Made by a program: the position numbers and the translations under genes. Positions 51,390 to 61,440 of a stretch of DNA of 64,000 nt are shown piece by piece; within the stretch, counting starts at the first letter, position 1, and each line of letters begins with the position of its first letter. Source of the stretch: Aristolochia californica (taxonomy: Eukaryota > Streptophyta > Magnoliopsida > Piperales > Aristolochiaceae); NCBI GenBank assembly GCA_029961685.1, contig JARWKL010000010.1, positions 21,674,067 to 21,738,066 of the forward strand. The letters are read 5' to 3'. Under the pieces are notes generated by a model. The model was not told where the DNA came from. It searched no databases and saw only the letters and a program-made list of their open reading frames with translations.

Positions 51390-52008
51390 TGTTAAACAAA
51401 TCTAAGAGTTCAGGAATGTGTTGAATTTCTTCCCGAAGGGAATCCGGCAACAAGAACCATGGTTGATTGATGTCATGGAGCTGGGGGTCTAACATCTACC
51501 TGTGTGATAATGCATCAGCCCCTTGGTTTAGTTGGCCCGATTTATATTCCACCTTGAAATCGAACCCCATCAATTTACTGAGCCAATGCTATTGAGGGGA
51601 AGTGGTAATGCGTTGCTCCAAAAGGTATTTCTAGTTGCAGTGGTCTATGTGGATGAGGAAGTGTCTACCCCAAATATAGGGCCTCCAATGCTAAATGGCT
51701 TTGGCTAAGCCGATAAGTTCACGTTCATATGCTACCAATTTGTGGTGGTGTTGTGCAAGGTGTCTGCTGAAATATGCAATTGGATAGCCCTATTGTTGTA
51801 AGACCGTGCCCATGCCACCCCCAGAAGCATCACATTCTACAATAAACAGGTCTTCAAAATTTGGAAGTTGGAGCACTGGAGTTGTGGCTAATGCGTGCTT
51901 GAGCTGAGAAAATGACGAGGCCGCTGCATCAGACCAGTTGAAGGCATTCCACTTAAGTAAACTAGTGAGAGGAGTTGCTATCTAGCCATAATCGCGAATG
52001 AACTTGCG
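51390..52008 (-). pseudogene. G2 RNase H region
   Basis: Landmarks in changing frames are FSSFSQLKHALATTPVLQLP-like near 51920, IVECDASGGGMGTVLQQ near 51840, HPLAYFSRHLAQHHH-like near 51770, and the stretch around 51660-51540 containing WRPYIWGRHFLIHIDH and SGQLNQGADALSH-like residues. The DASxGGxGxVL motif of gypsy RNase H is kept. Confidence 0.82.
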
Positions 52009-52687
52009 TTAGTACCCTGATAAACCCAAAAATCCATGTAATTCAGTGGCTGATTGGGGAGTGGCTCCCCAATCAGCCTGGATTTTGCTAGTGTCTGCCT
52101 GAACGCCTGAGGCTGATATGACATGTCCCACATAAGCGATCTCAAAGGTACCCAAAGAGCACTTGGATTGCTTGAGAAATAAATGATGGGCATGCAGAAT
52201 GTTGAACACAGAACGCAAATGCTGAATATCGTCTTCCTAGTTCTTGTTGTAGATTAAAATATCATCAAAGAAAACAAGTACATACTTCTGTAAGAGAGGA
52301 CGAAATACCTCGTTCATAAGCGCCTGGAAGGTGGAGGGGGTGTTGGAGAACCCAAATGGCATGACTAGAAACTCGAACTGGCCATGATGCTTGCGGAAGG
52401 CAGTCTTCTCCACATTTGCAGGGTGTACTCTGATCTGATCATACCCGGATCGTAAATCCAGTTTAGTAAAGAATTTGGCACCATGTAATTCATCTAAGAG
52501 TTCATCAACCACTGGGATTGGAAATTTATCCTAGACTGTATGGGCATTCAATTCTCTGTAGTCAACACAAAAACGCCATGTGTTGTCCTTTTTCTTTACT
52601 AATAACACCGGTGACTAAAAGGGAGACCTGCTTGGCTGGATAATGCCCTGCACTAACATGTTTTGGCATTGCCTTTCAATTTCATCT
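52009..52687 (-). pseudogene. G2 reverse transcriptase
   Basis: Frame 52512-52237 reads [60 protein letters not shown] and [15 protein letters not shown] with the catalytic FDDI intact. A TAG follows, then HAHHLFLKQSKCSLGTFEIA and the SGVQADTSKIQADW segment in the next frame. N-terminal motifs (NTWRFCVDYRELNAH-like) lie near 52570-52540 with a stop. Confidence 0.9.
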
Positions 52688-53401
52688 TTATAAATGGGGG
52701 TAGCAGTACGGCCGCACCACTAAGGGCTCAGTGCCTCTCTTTAGAGGAATCCGATGGTCACATGCTCTGATAGATGGAAGTGACTGGGGTTCCATAAATA
52801 AATCAGCAAATTCTTCCATGAGAGAGTTCAACTTACAGCGGTCAGACTCTACCACTTGTAGTTGTTGTAGGGTGCAAGGGGAGGGTGCATGAGTCCCATG
52901 CAATGTGATGGGTAGCTGGTCCGAAGTGAAACTCATAGTTAGTGACTTGAAATCCCATAAAATTGGACCCAACTGCTGGAGCCATTTAATACCCAAGACC
53001 AAATCAAATCCAGCTAGTGGAATGACCAAGAAATCTGCCACAAAGGTGTTGCCTCCGATAACGAACGGAACTGTTGCACATAACCCAACACTAGAAACCG
53101 TTTCCCCATTAGCTTCTGAGATCGAGATGCCAGAATTGTGTTGAATTGGCACCCCTATCTGTTGTGTTGCTGGTAAGCTAAAAAAGTTGTGGGTGCTGCC
53201 CGAGTCTACTAATGCAAGTAACATGAGGTTTTGTATGCCATTGTGGACCTGCATAGTGTTGGTATTGTGTAACCCTGTCATTGCGTGAATGGAAATTGTT
53301 GGTTCTTCCTCCTGGGTATCTTCCTCTTCCACAAGTTGTGGGTTATCTTCTAAATCCTCCACCTCTAACCAAAACAGATGTTTGCATAAATCCCCTGACA
53401 A
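52688..53401 (-). pseudogene. G2 protease
   Basis: The frame begins MSGDLCKHLFWLEVEDLEDN, the end of the zinc knuckle region. The aspartic protease motif follows as LALVDSGSTHNFFSLPATQQ, then DFLVIPLAGFDLVLGIKWLQ. A 237-codon open frame extends into IPLKRGTEPLVVRPYCYPHL, where RT begins. The knuckle itself, just upstream, has CYNCDEKY but GDLC in place of GHxC. Confidence 0.9.
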
Positions 53402-54113
53402 GTATTTTTCATCGCAATTATAACAGAGCCCTTTGGCCCTTCTCTAGTCCATCTCTAATTTCTAAAGGCGGCGAATGTATTGTGCTGCCGGTAGTGACTC
53501 GGTGGCATCTGAGGAATGGGAGTGTAGAGGTGAATTAAGTGTGGGTGAAGCTCCTATGGTCACTCGGCCTTGCCATGGGGGTCTACACCCCAGGGATTCT
53601 TTCATAACCCTTTGCTTGGTGTCCAGTGTACGGGCCAAATTCATAGCATGTGCTAAGTCCGGTGGGTCATGTAATTCCACTTCCAACCAAAGTGCTTCAA
53701 CTAGGCCAATAGTAAATAAATGAAGATATTGAGTCGGTTGTACATACTTATTGGCTCGTGCCAACCATTCCTGAAAATGTTTCAGATAAACCTCTGTGGA
53801 ACCGGTTTGTTTGAGGTTGACCAAATCTCCCAGAGGGTCATTGTGGGCTGGTGGACCAAACCTCAACATGCAATAATCCTTAAGAATCTCCCAATCATAA
53901 ACATGATGCTCACTATTAAATTGATGGTACCACAGCTGCACTTCGTCGAGCATGTGGAAGGAAGCTAAAGGAACCCTATCCTCGAGTTGGGTTCTTTGAT
54001 TCCAAAAGAATTGGTCGCACCGGTGCAACCATATCAGAGGGTCAGAGGACCCATCAAAAGTTGGAAAATCGAGTTTGGTATACTAGGGCAGGATGGAGTT
54101 GTTGTTGCCATGA
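53402..54113 (-). pseudogene. G2 gag, part after the P2 insertion
   Basis: Frame 54028-53462 starts MHRCDQFFWNQRTQLEDRVP and continues LASFHMLDEVQLWYHQF, LNRFGPPAHNDPLGDLVNLK-like residues, VYLKHFQEWLARANK and DLAHAMNLARTLDTKQRVMK. This is the capsid region of plant gypsy gag. The residues before MHRCDQ (SDPLIWLHRCDQFF) continue to the GTCCC at 54114-54118. Confidence 0.88.
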
Positions 54114-54118
54114 GTCCC

Positions 54119-54607
54119 TGTTATGGACTCCATAGCATTTGGAGTCATTGCTACACGTAGAAGTTAAGTGGTCTCACTTTGAAGTTATGTCAAGGGTGGG
54201 GTCTAATGTAATTTTGAGTTAGGCGTGTGGGCCATGTCATGGCTTGGGAAGTGTAGGTTTTGGGAAATGTAAAAGTCAATAGTTTGGGAAAGTGTATGCT
54301 TTGGGGAAGAGTAGGAGTCATGGTGGGAAGTGAGTGAATGTCATGGGAAATTTATGGACGTCTGGAGATGTGGGGACGTCATGGGAAAGGGATTAATTGT
54401 ATGGACGTCATGCTCCTTCTTGTTATAAGACAGAAGGTAGTCTAAATGTAGGGAAGCATTAATCAAAGTAGTTGTTAGCAAGGTCGGATTCTCCCTTTGA
54501 GGTCCAGGGTGAACTTCCCTTCACAAGCTTAGTTATCTTCGCCTTCTTCGATCAGAAACAGGGAGGAGAACGTCTGGTGGATTGATCTCTGGAAATGGGG
54601 CATAACA
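54119..54607 (+). repeat. P2 5' LTR
   Basis: It begins TGTTATGGACTCCATAGCA and ends GGGGCATAACA. TTGTTATAAGACAGAAGG near 54420 is a possible TATA region. Confidence 0.93.
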
Positions 54608-54609
54608 AC

Positions 54610-54626
54610 TTGGTATCAGAGTGGAC
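54610..54626 (+). promoter_or_regulatory. P2 primer-binding site
   Basis: TGGTATCAGAGTGGACC matches the initiator Met-tRNA site over the first 11 bases. Confidence 0.9.
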
Positions 54627-55399
54627 CACCAGCGATGATTCATCTTCTCTCGAGGAGATTGTTCGTCAATGTGTTCATTGACTTGATGCACAAATTGCTC
54701 CGATTTTTTGCTAGGCGGGCTAGTGCAACAAACACGAAAGTAGTGAACTCAGAGTAGTACGAAATTGAACAGGCCTCTGTCTCTCCAGTGGCGGCGACAT
54801 CCGAAATTGGAGCCCTCAAACTTCGTCAGCAACAACAGAAGGGGGTTTGTCATCAAACCCTTTTACATTGGACGCCATACGTCCTCCCGAATAGACGACG
54901 TCGACAACCAGAGAATTCATTGTCTCAGAAACACTTTCTGAGCTTCCGAAATCAGACGGCGAGGCGACCTCAAATCCGCAGACTCACTCTGCTCTGGCGA
55001 ATCCAAACCTCATGTTCGTCGTTCAGCAACCGGGTTCAAAATTTTGGCCACTCCTTCCAGTGATTCTTTCGACAATGATGTGTTTTCGAGAGCCCCCTAT
55101 CACGGAACATCCCAAGCGTAGAAGCCCAAATGGGCTGCTCTTTGCTACCGAACACAGAGGAGGCTCTGTCGGTGCCGTCGGACACATCTTCGGTGGGATT
55201 TGACTTTCGGCCACCACTTCTCACGCTCCTTCTCAACCTCACTCTCAGTCTCAGCAGAGCAACTAATAATGCAATTCCAAAAAATTTGGGCACTGTGTGT
55301 AAAAAGAGGGGAACCTCCAGCTCTATTTTGGGATACCACTCAACCACAGCAAATTTTTTGGCAGACAATTTTCTTTTCGGCAACTTCTGTTGTGTGCCT
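54627..55399 (+). pseudogene. P2 gag-like leader, unidentified
   Basis: The first residues, DDSSSLEEIVRQCVH, stop, LDAQIAPIF, look like a gag N-terminus. After this no frame is consistent. The stretch CTCTATTTTGGGATACC at 55321-55337, and the C/A-rich CAACCACAGCAAA after it, match P1 at 14381-14413. The frame that opens at 55200 (MTFGHHFSRSFSTSLSVSAE) leads into the LRR segment. Confidence 0.5.
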
Positions 55400-55790
55400 T
55401 CAGATGGTACATGGGTCTCTTCCTGGGTTACCATCTCAGTTATTACAGTTGAATTATCTGCATCTCTCTTGCAATGATTTTACTACAAGAATCCCTTCAC
55501 AGTTTGATATACTTCCAAATCTTGAAGTGCTTGATTTACATCAGGGTCAGCTGAGCAATATTCGGTTCGCTGGAACATTGATCACTGGGGGTGGTCATTC
55601 ATCATTTGGGACCTTAAAAGTGGTGGACCTGAGCAACAATGAGCCATCTGGAGAATTACTTGAATTCGATTTTTTCTCTACTTTCACGGTTTTGAGACTT
55701 TCAAATACCAAGTTCTCTGGGTTCATACCAAATGGACTTCTAACACATGATTCTTTGGTGCTTCTCACGTTATATTATGGAAATGATTGA
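55400..55790 (+). pseudogene. Captured LRR receptor-like kinase ectodomain fragment
   Basis: The frame reads GSLPGLPSQLLQLNYLHLSC, NDFTTRIPSQFDILPNLEVL and DLHQGQLSNIRFAG, then LKVVDLSNNEPSGELLEFDF, FTVLRLSNTKFSGFIPNGLL and THDSLVLLTLYYGND before a TGA at 55788-55790. The LxxLxLSxNxFSGxIP spacing is that of plant extracellular leucine-rich repeats, and the wording resembles LRR-RLKs with a long LRR domain. Only about four repeats remain, with no signal peptide, membrane segment or kinase. The same frame continues after the TGA into the pyrophosphatase piece. Confidence 0.85.
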
Positions 55791-56026
55791 GAAGGTTTTT
55801 TTGAAATTCCTGGTTATGGCCTTGGTGGGTCATCCATGGCTCTATTTGGGCAGGCTTTGGGATATAAGTTTGACATTCTTACCATTTTTGCAATTGCAGT
55901 CCACATTTTTGCTAGGTTTAGTCTTGCTTCTATGTATGCAATTGCAGTGACTGCTCTTGGCATGCTGAACACCATTGCCTCTGGTTTGGCCATTGATGCC
56001 TATGGTCCCATTAGTGACAATGCTAG
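55791..56026 (+). pseudogene. Captured vacuolar H+-pyrophosphatase fragments
   Basis: After the TGA the frame gives [16 protein letters not shown], a motif of plant vacuolar proton-pumping pyrophosphatase ([18 protein letters not shown]). It then jumps to [40 protein letters not shown] and [12 protein letters not shown], which lie about 200 residues further on in the intact pump. An internal deletion has therefore joined two parts of one mRNA. The family is certain. As a piece of a 16-helix tonoplast pump it cannot function. Confidence 0.92.
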
Positions 56027-56312
56027 ACATACTATTTACAATTCTGAGGACAAGAAGTTTGCTCTTCATCTTCTCCCCTTTGGAATCCTTCATGAGCAAA
56101 CACTTTGTGTGATTGGAACTGGGGTTGTAGTCCATTTTCCCGGCTTCTTCAAAGCAATTGATGGACTTGCATCTAATGGCCTACCCCTTCAGGGAAGAAT
56201 TCTGGTATCTGATCGGGCACCTTTATTGTTTGACTTCCACCAAGTGGTTGCTAGGCTACGAGCAATTAGGCTTGCAAATTCTTCCAACTCCACAGTAGAA
56301 GTCACGGTCTGA
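56027..56312 (+). pseudogene. Captured adenylosuccinate synthetase fragment
   Basis: Directly and in frame after ISDNA comes [20 protein letters not shown], then [40 protein letters not shown] and [11 protein letters not shown]. This is the N-terminal part of adenylosuccinate synthetase (AGHTIYN...FALHL.P.GI, VIGNGVVVH.PG.F.EI, R..SDRAHL.FD.HQ), the enzyme joining IMP and Asp in AMP synthesis. The catalytic His of SDRAHLLFD is Pro here. The open frame runs from 55836 to 56312 and is a pyrophosphatase-synthetase chimera of 158 codons. Confidence 0.92.
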
Positions 56313-56560
56313 AAAGTAACTGAGTCTTCTATTGGTTCAAGTGAGAGATTCCAGGCAAAGGACACTTGGACTGTCGAGAAGGTAACCGAAACTAATGGCT
56401 ATAAATTTCGACAAGTTAGTTCTTTAGAGCCAACTGAGCAAGATTTTGCAGCCACAAAAGTGAATGCTTATGTTCCAAGACACATATCTTCTTTAAGAGG
56501 TTAGAGTCCTCCTTCCAGATAGAAGGGTTTGGCTGATTTTGGGGATCCTTTCAAGCAGGA
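56313..56560 (+). pseudogene. Unidentified captured fragment
   Basis: After the TGA, the text ESSIGSSERFQAKDTWTVEK and SLEPTEQDFAATKVNAYVPR is clearly coding-like but not recognised. It ends with stops near 56500. Confidence 0.45.
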
Positions 56561-56801
56561 CAAACAAAGGGGCTTGTGGGTGAACTTCCACAATTATCAT
56601 TTGTAGTTAGTAGTTCGGATGCAACTTGTGACCTGAAGAATTTCTTGGAAACGGCTCGTCGTACATCAGGTATGTGGGAGATTTTTGTTCTGGGGATGGT
56701 GCTTCCCCTTGCTGAGGCCTCATGGGACCCGTTCTGGCCTTCCGTGTTGTCTATCCCACCTACGAGCTTGAGGACAAGCTCTTTCTCCAAGTGGGGAGTA
56801 A
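56561..56801 (+). pseudogene. P2 chromodomain tail and polypurine tract
   Basis: A frame at about 56690-56810 reads PVLAFRVVYPTYELEDKLFL and QVGSNVMDS and crosses into the 3' LTR. This is the end of a chromovirus pol, matching G2 (near 50080-50035) and G1. It shows that P2 kept the 3' coding end of its parent element. Confidence 0.8.
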
Positions 56802-57286
56802 TGTTATGGACTCCATAGCATCTGGAGTCATTGCTACATAGAAGTTAAGTGGTCTCACTTTCAAGTTATGTCAAGGTGGAGTCTAATATAATTTTGAGTT
56901 AGGAGTGTGGGCCACGTCATGGCTTGAGAAGTGTAGGTTTTGGGAAATTTAAAAGTCATAGTTTGGGAAAGTGTATGCTTTGGGGAAGAGTAGGAGTCAT
57001 GGTGGGAAGTGAGTGGATGTCATGGGAAATGTATGGACGTCTTGAGATGTGTGGACGTCATGGGAAAGGGATTAATTGTATGGACGCCATAGTCCTTCTT
57101 GTTATAAGAAGGAAGGTAGTGTAAATGTAGGGAAGCATTAATCAAAGTAGTTGTTAGCAAGGTCGGATTCTCCCTTTGAGATCCAGGGTGAGCTTCCCTT
57201 CACAAGCTTAGTTATCTTCACCTTCTCCCATCAGAAACTTGGATGAGAACGTCTGGTGGATCGATCTCTGGAAATGGGGCATAACA
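56802..57286 (+). repeat. P2 3' LTR
   Basis: It matches the 5' LTR over its whole length with scattered substitutions and small gaps. Confidence 0.93.
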
Positions 57287-57291
57287 GTCCC

Positions 57292-57589
57292 CCCTAGAAT
57301 TGGATGTGTTGGGCGCAGAGGAGGCATTGGGGGTGGGTGAAGAGGTGGCTGGTCAGAAGATCTGTTGGAACTTCTTGGAAGAGTAGCATCCCTTGAAACC
57401 ATTCACCCATGCGAAGATTAATTTGGAGAAGAGCCTCTTTGATTTCTTGCATTTCGTTTCGAATTGCTGCATTATCATTACGAAGTGCTGCGATATGAGT
57501 TTGTTATTCAATCCAAATCTCTTCAATAGAATTACGCAAATCTATGGGAGTGGATGAGTCACCAATGGTGGTCCTGTCTAATACCACAT
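57292..57589 (-). pseudogene. G2 gag N-terminus and primer site
   Basis: Minus-strand frames near 57540-57430 read PIDLRNSIEEIWIE, stop, then IAALRNDNAAIRNEMQEI, the coiled-coil start of gag. Near 57400-57290 residues such as SRDATLPRSSNRSSDQPPLH are a Pro-rich linker. The primer site complement TCTAATACCA is at 57578-57587. Confidence 0.75.
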
Positions 57590-57976
57590 TGTTGAGTTCC
57601 TGCGCCATGGATCTTGTCACCCGACGATCTCCTCTTGATTCCATATTGGGCAGCTTCATTGAGGATGATTTAGAGTTCTTGGAATGCCCAATGGTTGTGC
57701 GACAAAGAGCTTTCGAAGGAAGCTCCCACCTTGGACCTCGTTAGAGAGAGAATCCGACCTCTTGGCTAATCTAATTTCATCAATGCATGATTTACATTCA
57801 AGAGCCCGTCATCCTTATAAAAGAGGATTAGGGATGACGCATACAAACAAAGGGCACGCAATGGCTCACAAATTTAAAGAAAATTACATCTAACCCTGTT
57901 ATTTTCATAACCTGTAAATGACATAATTTAGCCCCTACGTCTAGTAGTAACTCTAGATGCTATGGAGTCCATAACA
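57590..57976 (-). repeat. G2 5' LTR
   Basis: It starts TGTTGAGTTCCTGCGCC and ends GGAGTCCATAACA; ATTTG follows. Confidence 0.92.
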
Positions 57977-57981
57977 ATTTG

Positions 57982-58740
57982 CTCATAACTTCTACTGCAT
58001 GAGCCATATCTAGTTTAGTACACACCATTGCATACATGAGACTGCCAATAGCAGAAGCATAAGGCACATTGGCCATGTTGGCTCGCTCCTGCGTTGTAGA
58101 AGGTGACTGTTCCTTAGATAGCCTAAAGTGACTAGCCAAAGGAGTACTCACTGGTTTTTCATCATTCATGTTGAATTTGTTCAGCACATTCTTCACATAT
58201 TCTTCTTATGAAAGTTTCAAGACATCAATGTCCCTAGTAATCTTCATCCCAAGGATTTATATTGTAGCACCCAAATCCTTCATTGCAAACTTCTTCGACA
58301 ACTCCCTTTTCAACTTATCTATTTCCAATTTGCTAGCACCAACATATAGTACTAGAATAATATAGGAGTCATCAAACTTCTTCACATAACAGGTAGTTTG
58401 GCACCTCATTAAACCATTACTACTCATAAAACTGTCAAACTTCTTATACCACTATCTTGGAGTTTGTTTAAGACCATACAAGCCCTTTTTGAATTTTGCA
58501 CACCATTTTATCCTTTCCTTGTGCTTTGAAACCCTGTGGTTGCATCATGTAAATTTCTTCCTCCAAATCACCATGAAGAAAGGTTGTCTTTACATCCAAC
58601 TACTCTAAGTGCAAGTCTTCATTTGTCACTAGTCCAAGCATTGTTTTAATAGTAGTCAATTTCACTAGTGGAGAGATAATCTCAGTGTAGTCAATGTCTT
58701 CTTTTTGTTGAAAGCCCTTTTATCACCAATCTTGCCATCT
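57982..58740 (-). pseudogene. A3 reverse transcriptase and RNase H start
   Basis: Frame 58196-57960 reads MKNVLNKFNMNDEKPVSTPL, ASHFRLSKEQSPSTTQERAN and MANVPYASAIGSLMYAMVCT. Upstream the YVDD box is damaged: the minus strand near 58355-58328 reads DDSYIILVLYVGAS, so both Asp codons are lost by a small deletion. VKTTFLHGDLEEEIYMMQPQ-like residues lie near 58600-58540. Confidence 0.82.
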
Positions 58741-59366
58741 ACCGCTTGTTGCCATCTTGTTCGTCTTTTATTCGGTACACCCATTTATTTGCAAGCCACT
58801 CTTCCCTTTTGGTAGCTCGGTCAACTGCCATGTTTGATTGGATAACAATGAATCCATCTCATACCGCATTGCAAACTCCCACTAAGTTGATTCATCAACT
58901 TGCACGGCTTCCTCGTAACTATCTGGTTCACCTTTATCTATCAACAAAATATAATCAAGTGCAGGGGAGTACCTCTGTGGTGGTCTACTGGTTATGGCTG
59001 ATCTGTTGAGTTCAGTCACAAGAATGTTCTTATTTACTTCTAAGGGTATGTTCTCCTGGTTTTTCTGAGCAATGTTCTCCATCTCAATAGTTGGAAGATC
59101 TCTCAACTAAATCACTTCAAACTTCTTGGCTTCATCACTTGTGCTCTCAGACTCTGTTCTCAACCAGTCTTTATACAAGGCACCTACATTGAAGATCACG
59201 TCCTTGCTCCTGATAACCTTACAACTTTGGTCATCCCAAAAGTGATAACCAAAATCGATACAACCATAGCCAATAAAGAAACATAATTTAGATTTGGCAT
59301 CAAGTTTACTTCCAATAGCATAATCAATGTGAATATAAGAAGCACAACCAAACACTTTCAAGAAAG
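58741..59366 (-). pseudogene. A3 linker and integrase C-terminal end
   Basis: Residues NIPLEVNKNILVTELNRSAI and TSRPPQRYSPALDYILLIDK (59106-58882) are the linker before RT. The frame above has VFGCASYIHIDYAIGSKLDA, LCFFIGYGCIDFGYHFWDDQ and VIFNVGALYKDWLRTESEST. It is open and joins, in frame, the B gag segment at about 59367. Confidence 0.85.
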
Positions 59367-59859
59367 TAGAAATTAAGGTTTTCTTCTGTTTGTCATGGAT
59401 AGAAATATTTATGGTTGAAGGCTGAGCTAATTTCCACTCTTGAAGAAAGCTACTAAAGTGGGCCAAGTACTCATGGACATTTTTTCTTTGTTTAGTATTC
59501 AACATTCTTTGGAGAAAGTCATAAGGTTTATGTAGAGTATCTGGGCAAGAGTACAATTTAGCACATATCTCCCAAATTTGTTTAGTAGTGTCAACATGAA
59601 TGACATTGTTGGAGACGTGTTCTTCCATGCTATTGATTAGCCAACTAATCACCAAAGTATCACTTTTCAACCATTTGTTATAAAAAATATCATCTTCATC
59701 AATAGGTGGTCCTCGGGTGGTGAGGTGACAAAGTAGGTTTTTTGTTATAAGGAACCTCTGAACCGATGTGGACCAACTCATAAAATTTGATACCCCACGT
59801 AAGGATATGGTGGTAATTCTCAGTATATCACTTTTGATATTCATATTCTCTTCAGCCAT
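59367..59859 (-). pseudogene. B-family gag, fused in frame to A3 pol
   Basis: The frame starts MAEENMNIKSDILRITTISL, then GVSNFMSWSTSVQRFL, DIFYNKWLKSDTLVISWLIN, MEEHVSNNVIHVDTTKQIWE and LHKPYDFLQRMLNTKQRKNV. This is a copia gag of the UBN2 type. After about 164 codons the frame runs without a stop into A3 integrase residues (VFGCASYIHID), giving a 250-codon chimeric frame (59859-59107). Nothing suggests that it is expressed. Confidence 0.82.
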
Positions 59860-60335
59860 GATAGGCCATTCTTCAAAAAAAATCTAATAATAACACCAAC
59901 TCTTCAAACAACTCGATGTATGGGGAATTTTAGCATTGATGCTAAATTATCATTCTGATTTTTTTTCTCTAATACCACTCATAAGAGACTCAATAATAAT
60001 CTTCTATATCAGGGGACTCTTGTTCCCATGAAAAAAAATTCCTACAATCTGATCATGGACTGGTCTCGGTTAACAGAATTGCCAAGCCGACAAAACTGTT
60101 TTGATAGCTTCTTCTAGATAGACAGACATGCATATCCATAATATAATAAGATGAAAGCATTCATATACTCATCCTAAAATCACCTTCTAAAATTCAGAAA
60201 CTAGTAACATGAAGAAAAAAAATTGCATACTTATCTCACGGCTTGTGTTCTTCCTTCACAAAAGAGTCCCTTTGAGTGGTGTTGATCATCACTTCTTTAG
60301 AGCATTCCTTTGAAGAGGGATCCTAAATTTAATGC
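59860..60335 (-). other. B-family leader between primer site and gag
   Basis: Non-coding. It is AT-rich and has no motif beyond the primer site. Confidence 0.6.
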
Positions 60336-60347
60336 TCTGATTCCATG

Positions 60348-60943
60348 TTGAATTTAGGATCCCTTTTCAATAATTCTAGGCAAGAGAAAGAACAAATAAA
60401 AAAGAAGAAAAGGGAAGAAGAGCTCTCGAGTAGAGAGAAGAAAAAATAAAAGAGACAAAGAGAGAGAGAGAGAGAGAGAGAGAGATTAACCCAAGAAGGA
60501 GATGTGTAACTTGATTAATTATGAATTATAACACCTCTATTTATAGTAGAGGAAGAGGTAGAGTCCTTATACAATAAGCCTTTCAATCCTAATTACATTC
60601 CAACTCTAACTCTCTAAGATAAGACTATTCAAACCATCTCCTCGAAGACTAATATGAGTTGAACTAGAACTCTTTCTTCATTCACGTGAATACAAGGGAT
60701 GAGGCCAACTCGTGGCCTTATCCTTGTGGGTCCCTCATGATCTTCCAACTCATCTTGATTAGGTTTCCAGCTCGTGAGATATTTGTGAGTCCCACTTGAT
60801 CTTCAAGTCTTCTAACTCATTTCAGCTTGTGCATCTTAATTCCTTAACTCGTGCTTACTTGGGTGAGGACTCTTCTTGGTGTTCCACGTCCTTATGGTGG
60901 GTCCCACTAGCTAGAGCACCATGGTGGGTCCTACATTGTAACA
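60348..60943 (-). repeat. B-family 5' LTR
   Basis: It carries a (GA)n tract at 60459-60485 and the complement of a TATA-like CTATTTATAGTAGAGG near 60536. Confidence 0.85.
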
Positions 60944-61440
60944 ACTTATAATCTCATGCTCCAATCACGCTCGTTCAAAGTCTTGTTCATCCTCTCAACC
61001 ACACCATTCTGTTGAGGTTTTCCAAGAATGGTCTTCTTCATCTTGATTCCATTATTAGCACAGTACTGCTTAAAATCATCATCTACGTATCCTCCCCCAT
61101 TATCTAACTGCAATTCTGTCTCATTCTCAACCATTGTTCTCCATCTCTTGAATGTATCAAAGACATCAAATTTTTTCTTAGGAAATAAACCCATACCTTT
61201 CTACTTGCATCATCAATAAATGTCACATGGTTGTTAGAACCACCAAGGGAAGTAACAGTTGAAGGCCCCCACACATATGTATGAACTAGCTCCAATTTAG
61301 TTGTCTTTTGCTCGTTTCCAACCTTAGAAAAATTAACCCTTTTTTGCTTGCCAAAAATACAACCTTCACACAAACTGTTATTTACAGTTTTCAACCCTGA
61401 CAGCTTCCCTTTGGACTGAAGCACTTTCAATCCCTTCACT
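60944..61440 (-). pseudogene. A3 integrase core
   Basis: Frame 61439-61104 reads GCIFGKQKRVNFSKVGNEQK, LELVHTYVWGPSTVTSLGGS (first Asp changed to Tyr) and NNHVTFIDDASRKVWVYF. Frame 61194-60946 reads QLDNGGGYVDDDFKQYCANN (second Asp) and ILGKPQQNGVVERMNKTLNE (Glu). Loss of the first Asp and a shift make it inactive. Confidence 0.87.

Larger units (their letters stand above)
54119..57286 (+). mobile_element. P2: chromovirus-derived LTR element with captured host genes
   Basis: LTRs are 54119-54607 (489 bp) and 56802-57286 (485 bp). They start TGTTATGGACTCC and end GGGGCATAACA, with roughly 4-5% difference by eye. The perfect duplication GTCCC is at 54114-54118 and 57287-57291. The primer site TGGTATCAGAG starts at 54610. 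The element has no protease, RT or integrase. Its last coding stretch before the 3' LTR reads YPTYELEDKLFLQVGSNVMD, the C-terminal tail of a chromovirus polyprotein (compare YPTFELEDKLFLQEE in G2). The middle is a series of intronless host gene pieces (LRR receptor, vacuolar H+-PPase, adenylosuccinate synthetase and one unknown), all in sense orientation. The purine tract is CAAGTGGGGAGTAA at 56789. Confidence 0.9.
49602..57976 (-). mobile_element. Ty3/gypsy chromovirus G2, interrupted by P2
   Basis: LTRs 49602-49984 (383 bp) and 57590-57976 (387 bp) start TGTTGAGTTCC and end AGTCCATAACA. The flanks are ATCTG (49597-49601) and ATTTG (57977-57981), one mismatch. The primer-site complement TCTAATACCA (57578-57587) is a changed initiator Met-tRNA site. 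Beside the 3' LTR, the purine tract has expanded to 42 C on the + strand. Polyprotein parts gag, protease, RT, RNase H, integrase and chromodomain read right to left. P2 (54119-57286) sits in gag with GTCCC on both sides. It is the same general group as G1 but clearly a different family. Confidence 0.93.
59367..60943 (-). mobile_element. B-family segment: gag, leader and 5' LTR
   Basis: The 5' LTR 60348-60943 (596 bp, starting TGTTGAATTTAGG, ending CATTGTAACA) has the primer site complement GCTCTGATTCCA at 60336-60347 immediately to its left. The leader and gag follow (ATG at 59859). Gag stops part-way at about 59367, so everything 3' of it (pol and 3' LTR) is missing. At the same junction about 150 bp of A3 integrase is also missing. 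The structure is therefore a deletion product and not a clean insertion. Confidence 0.82.

Noticed and set aside
54788..55490. Several overlapping 60-130-codon frames on both strands in the P2 leader
   Set aside because: None carries a recognisable domain; they arise from GC-richer captured or leader sequence.
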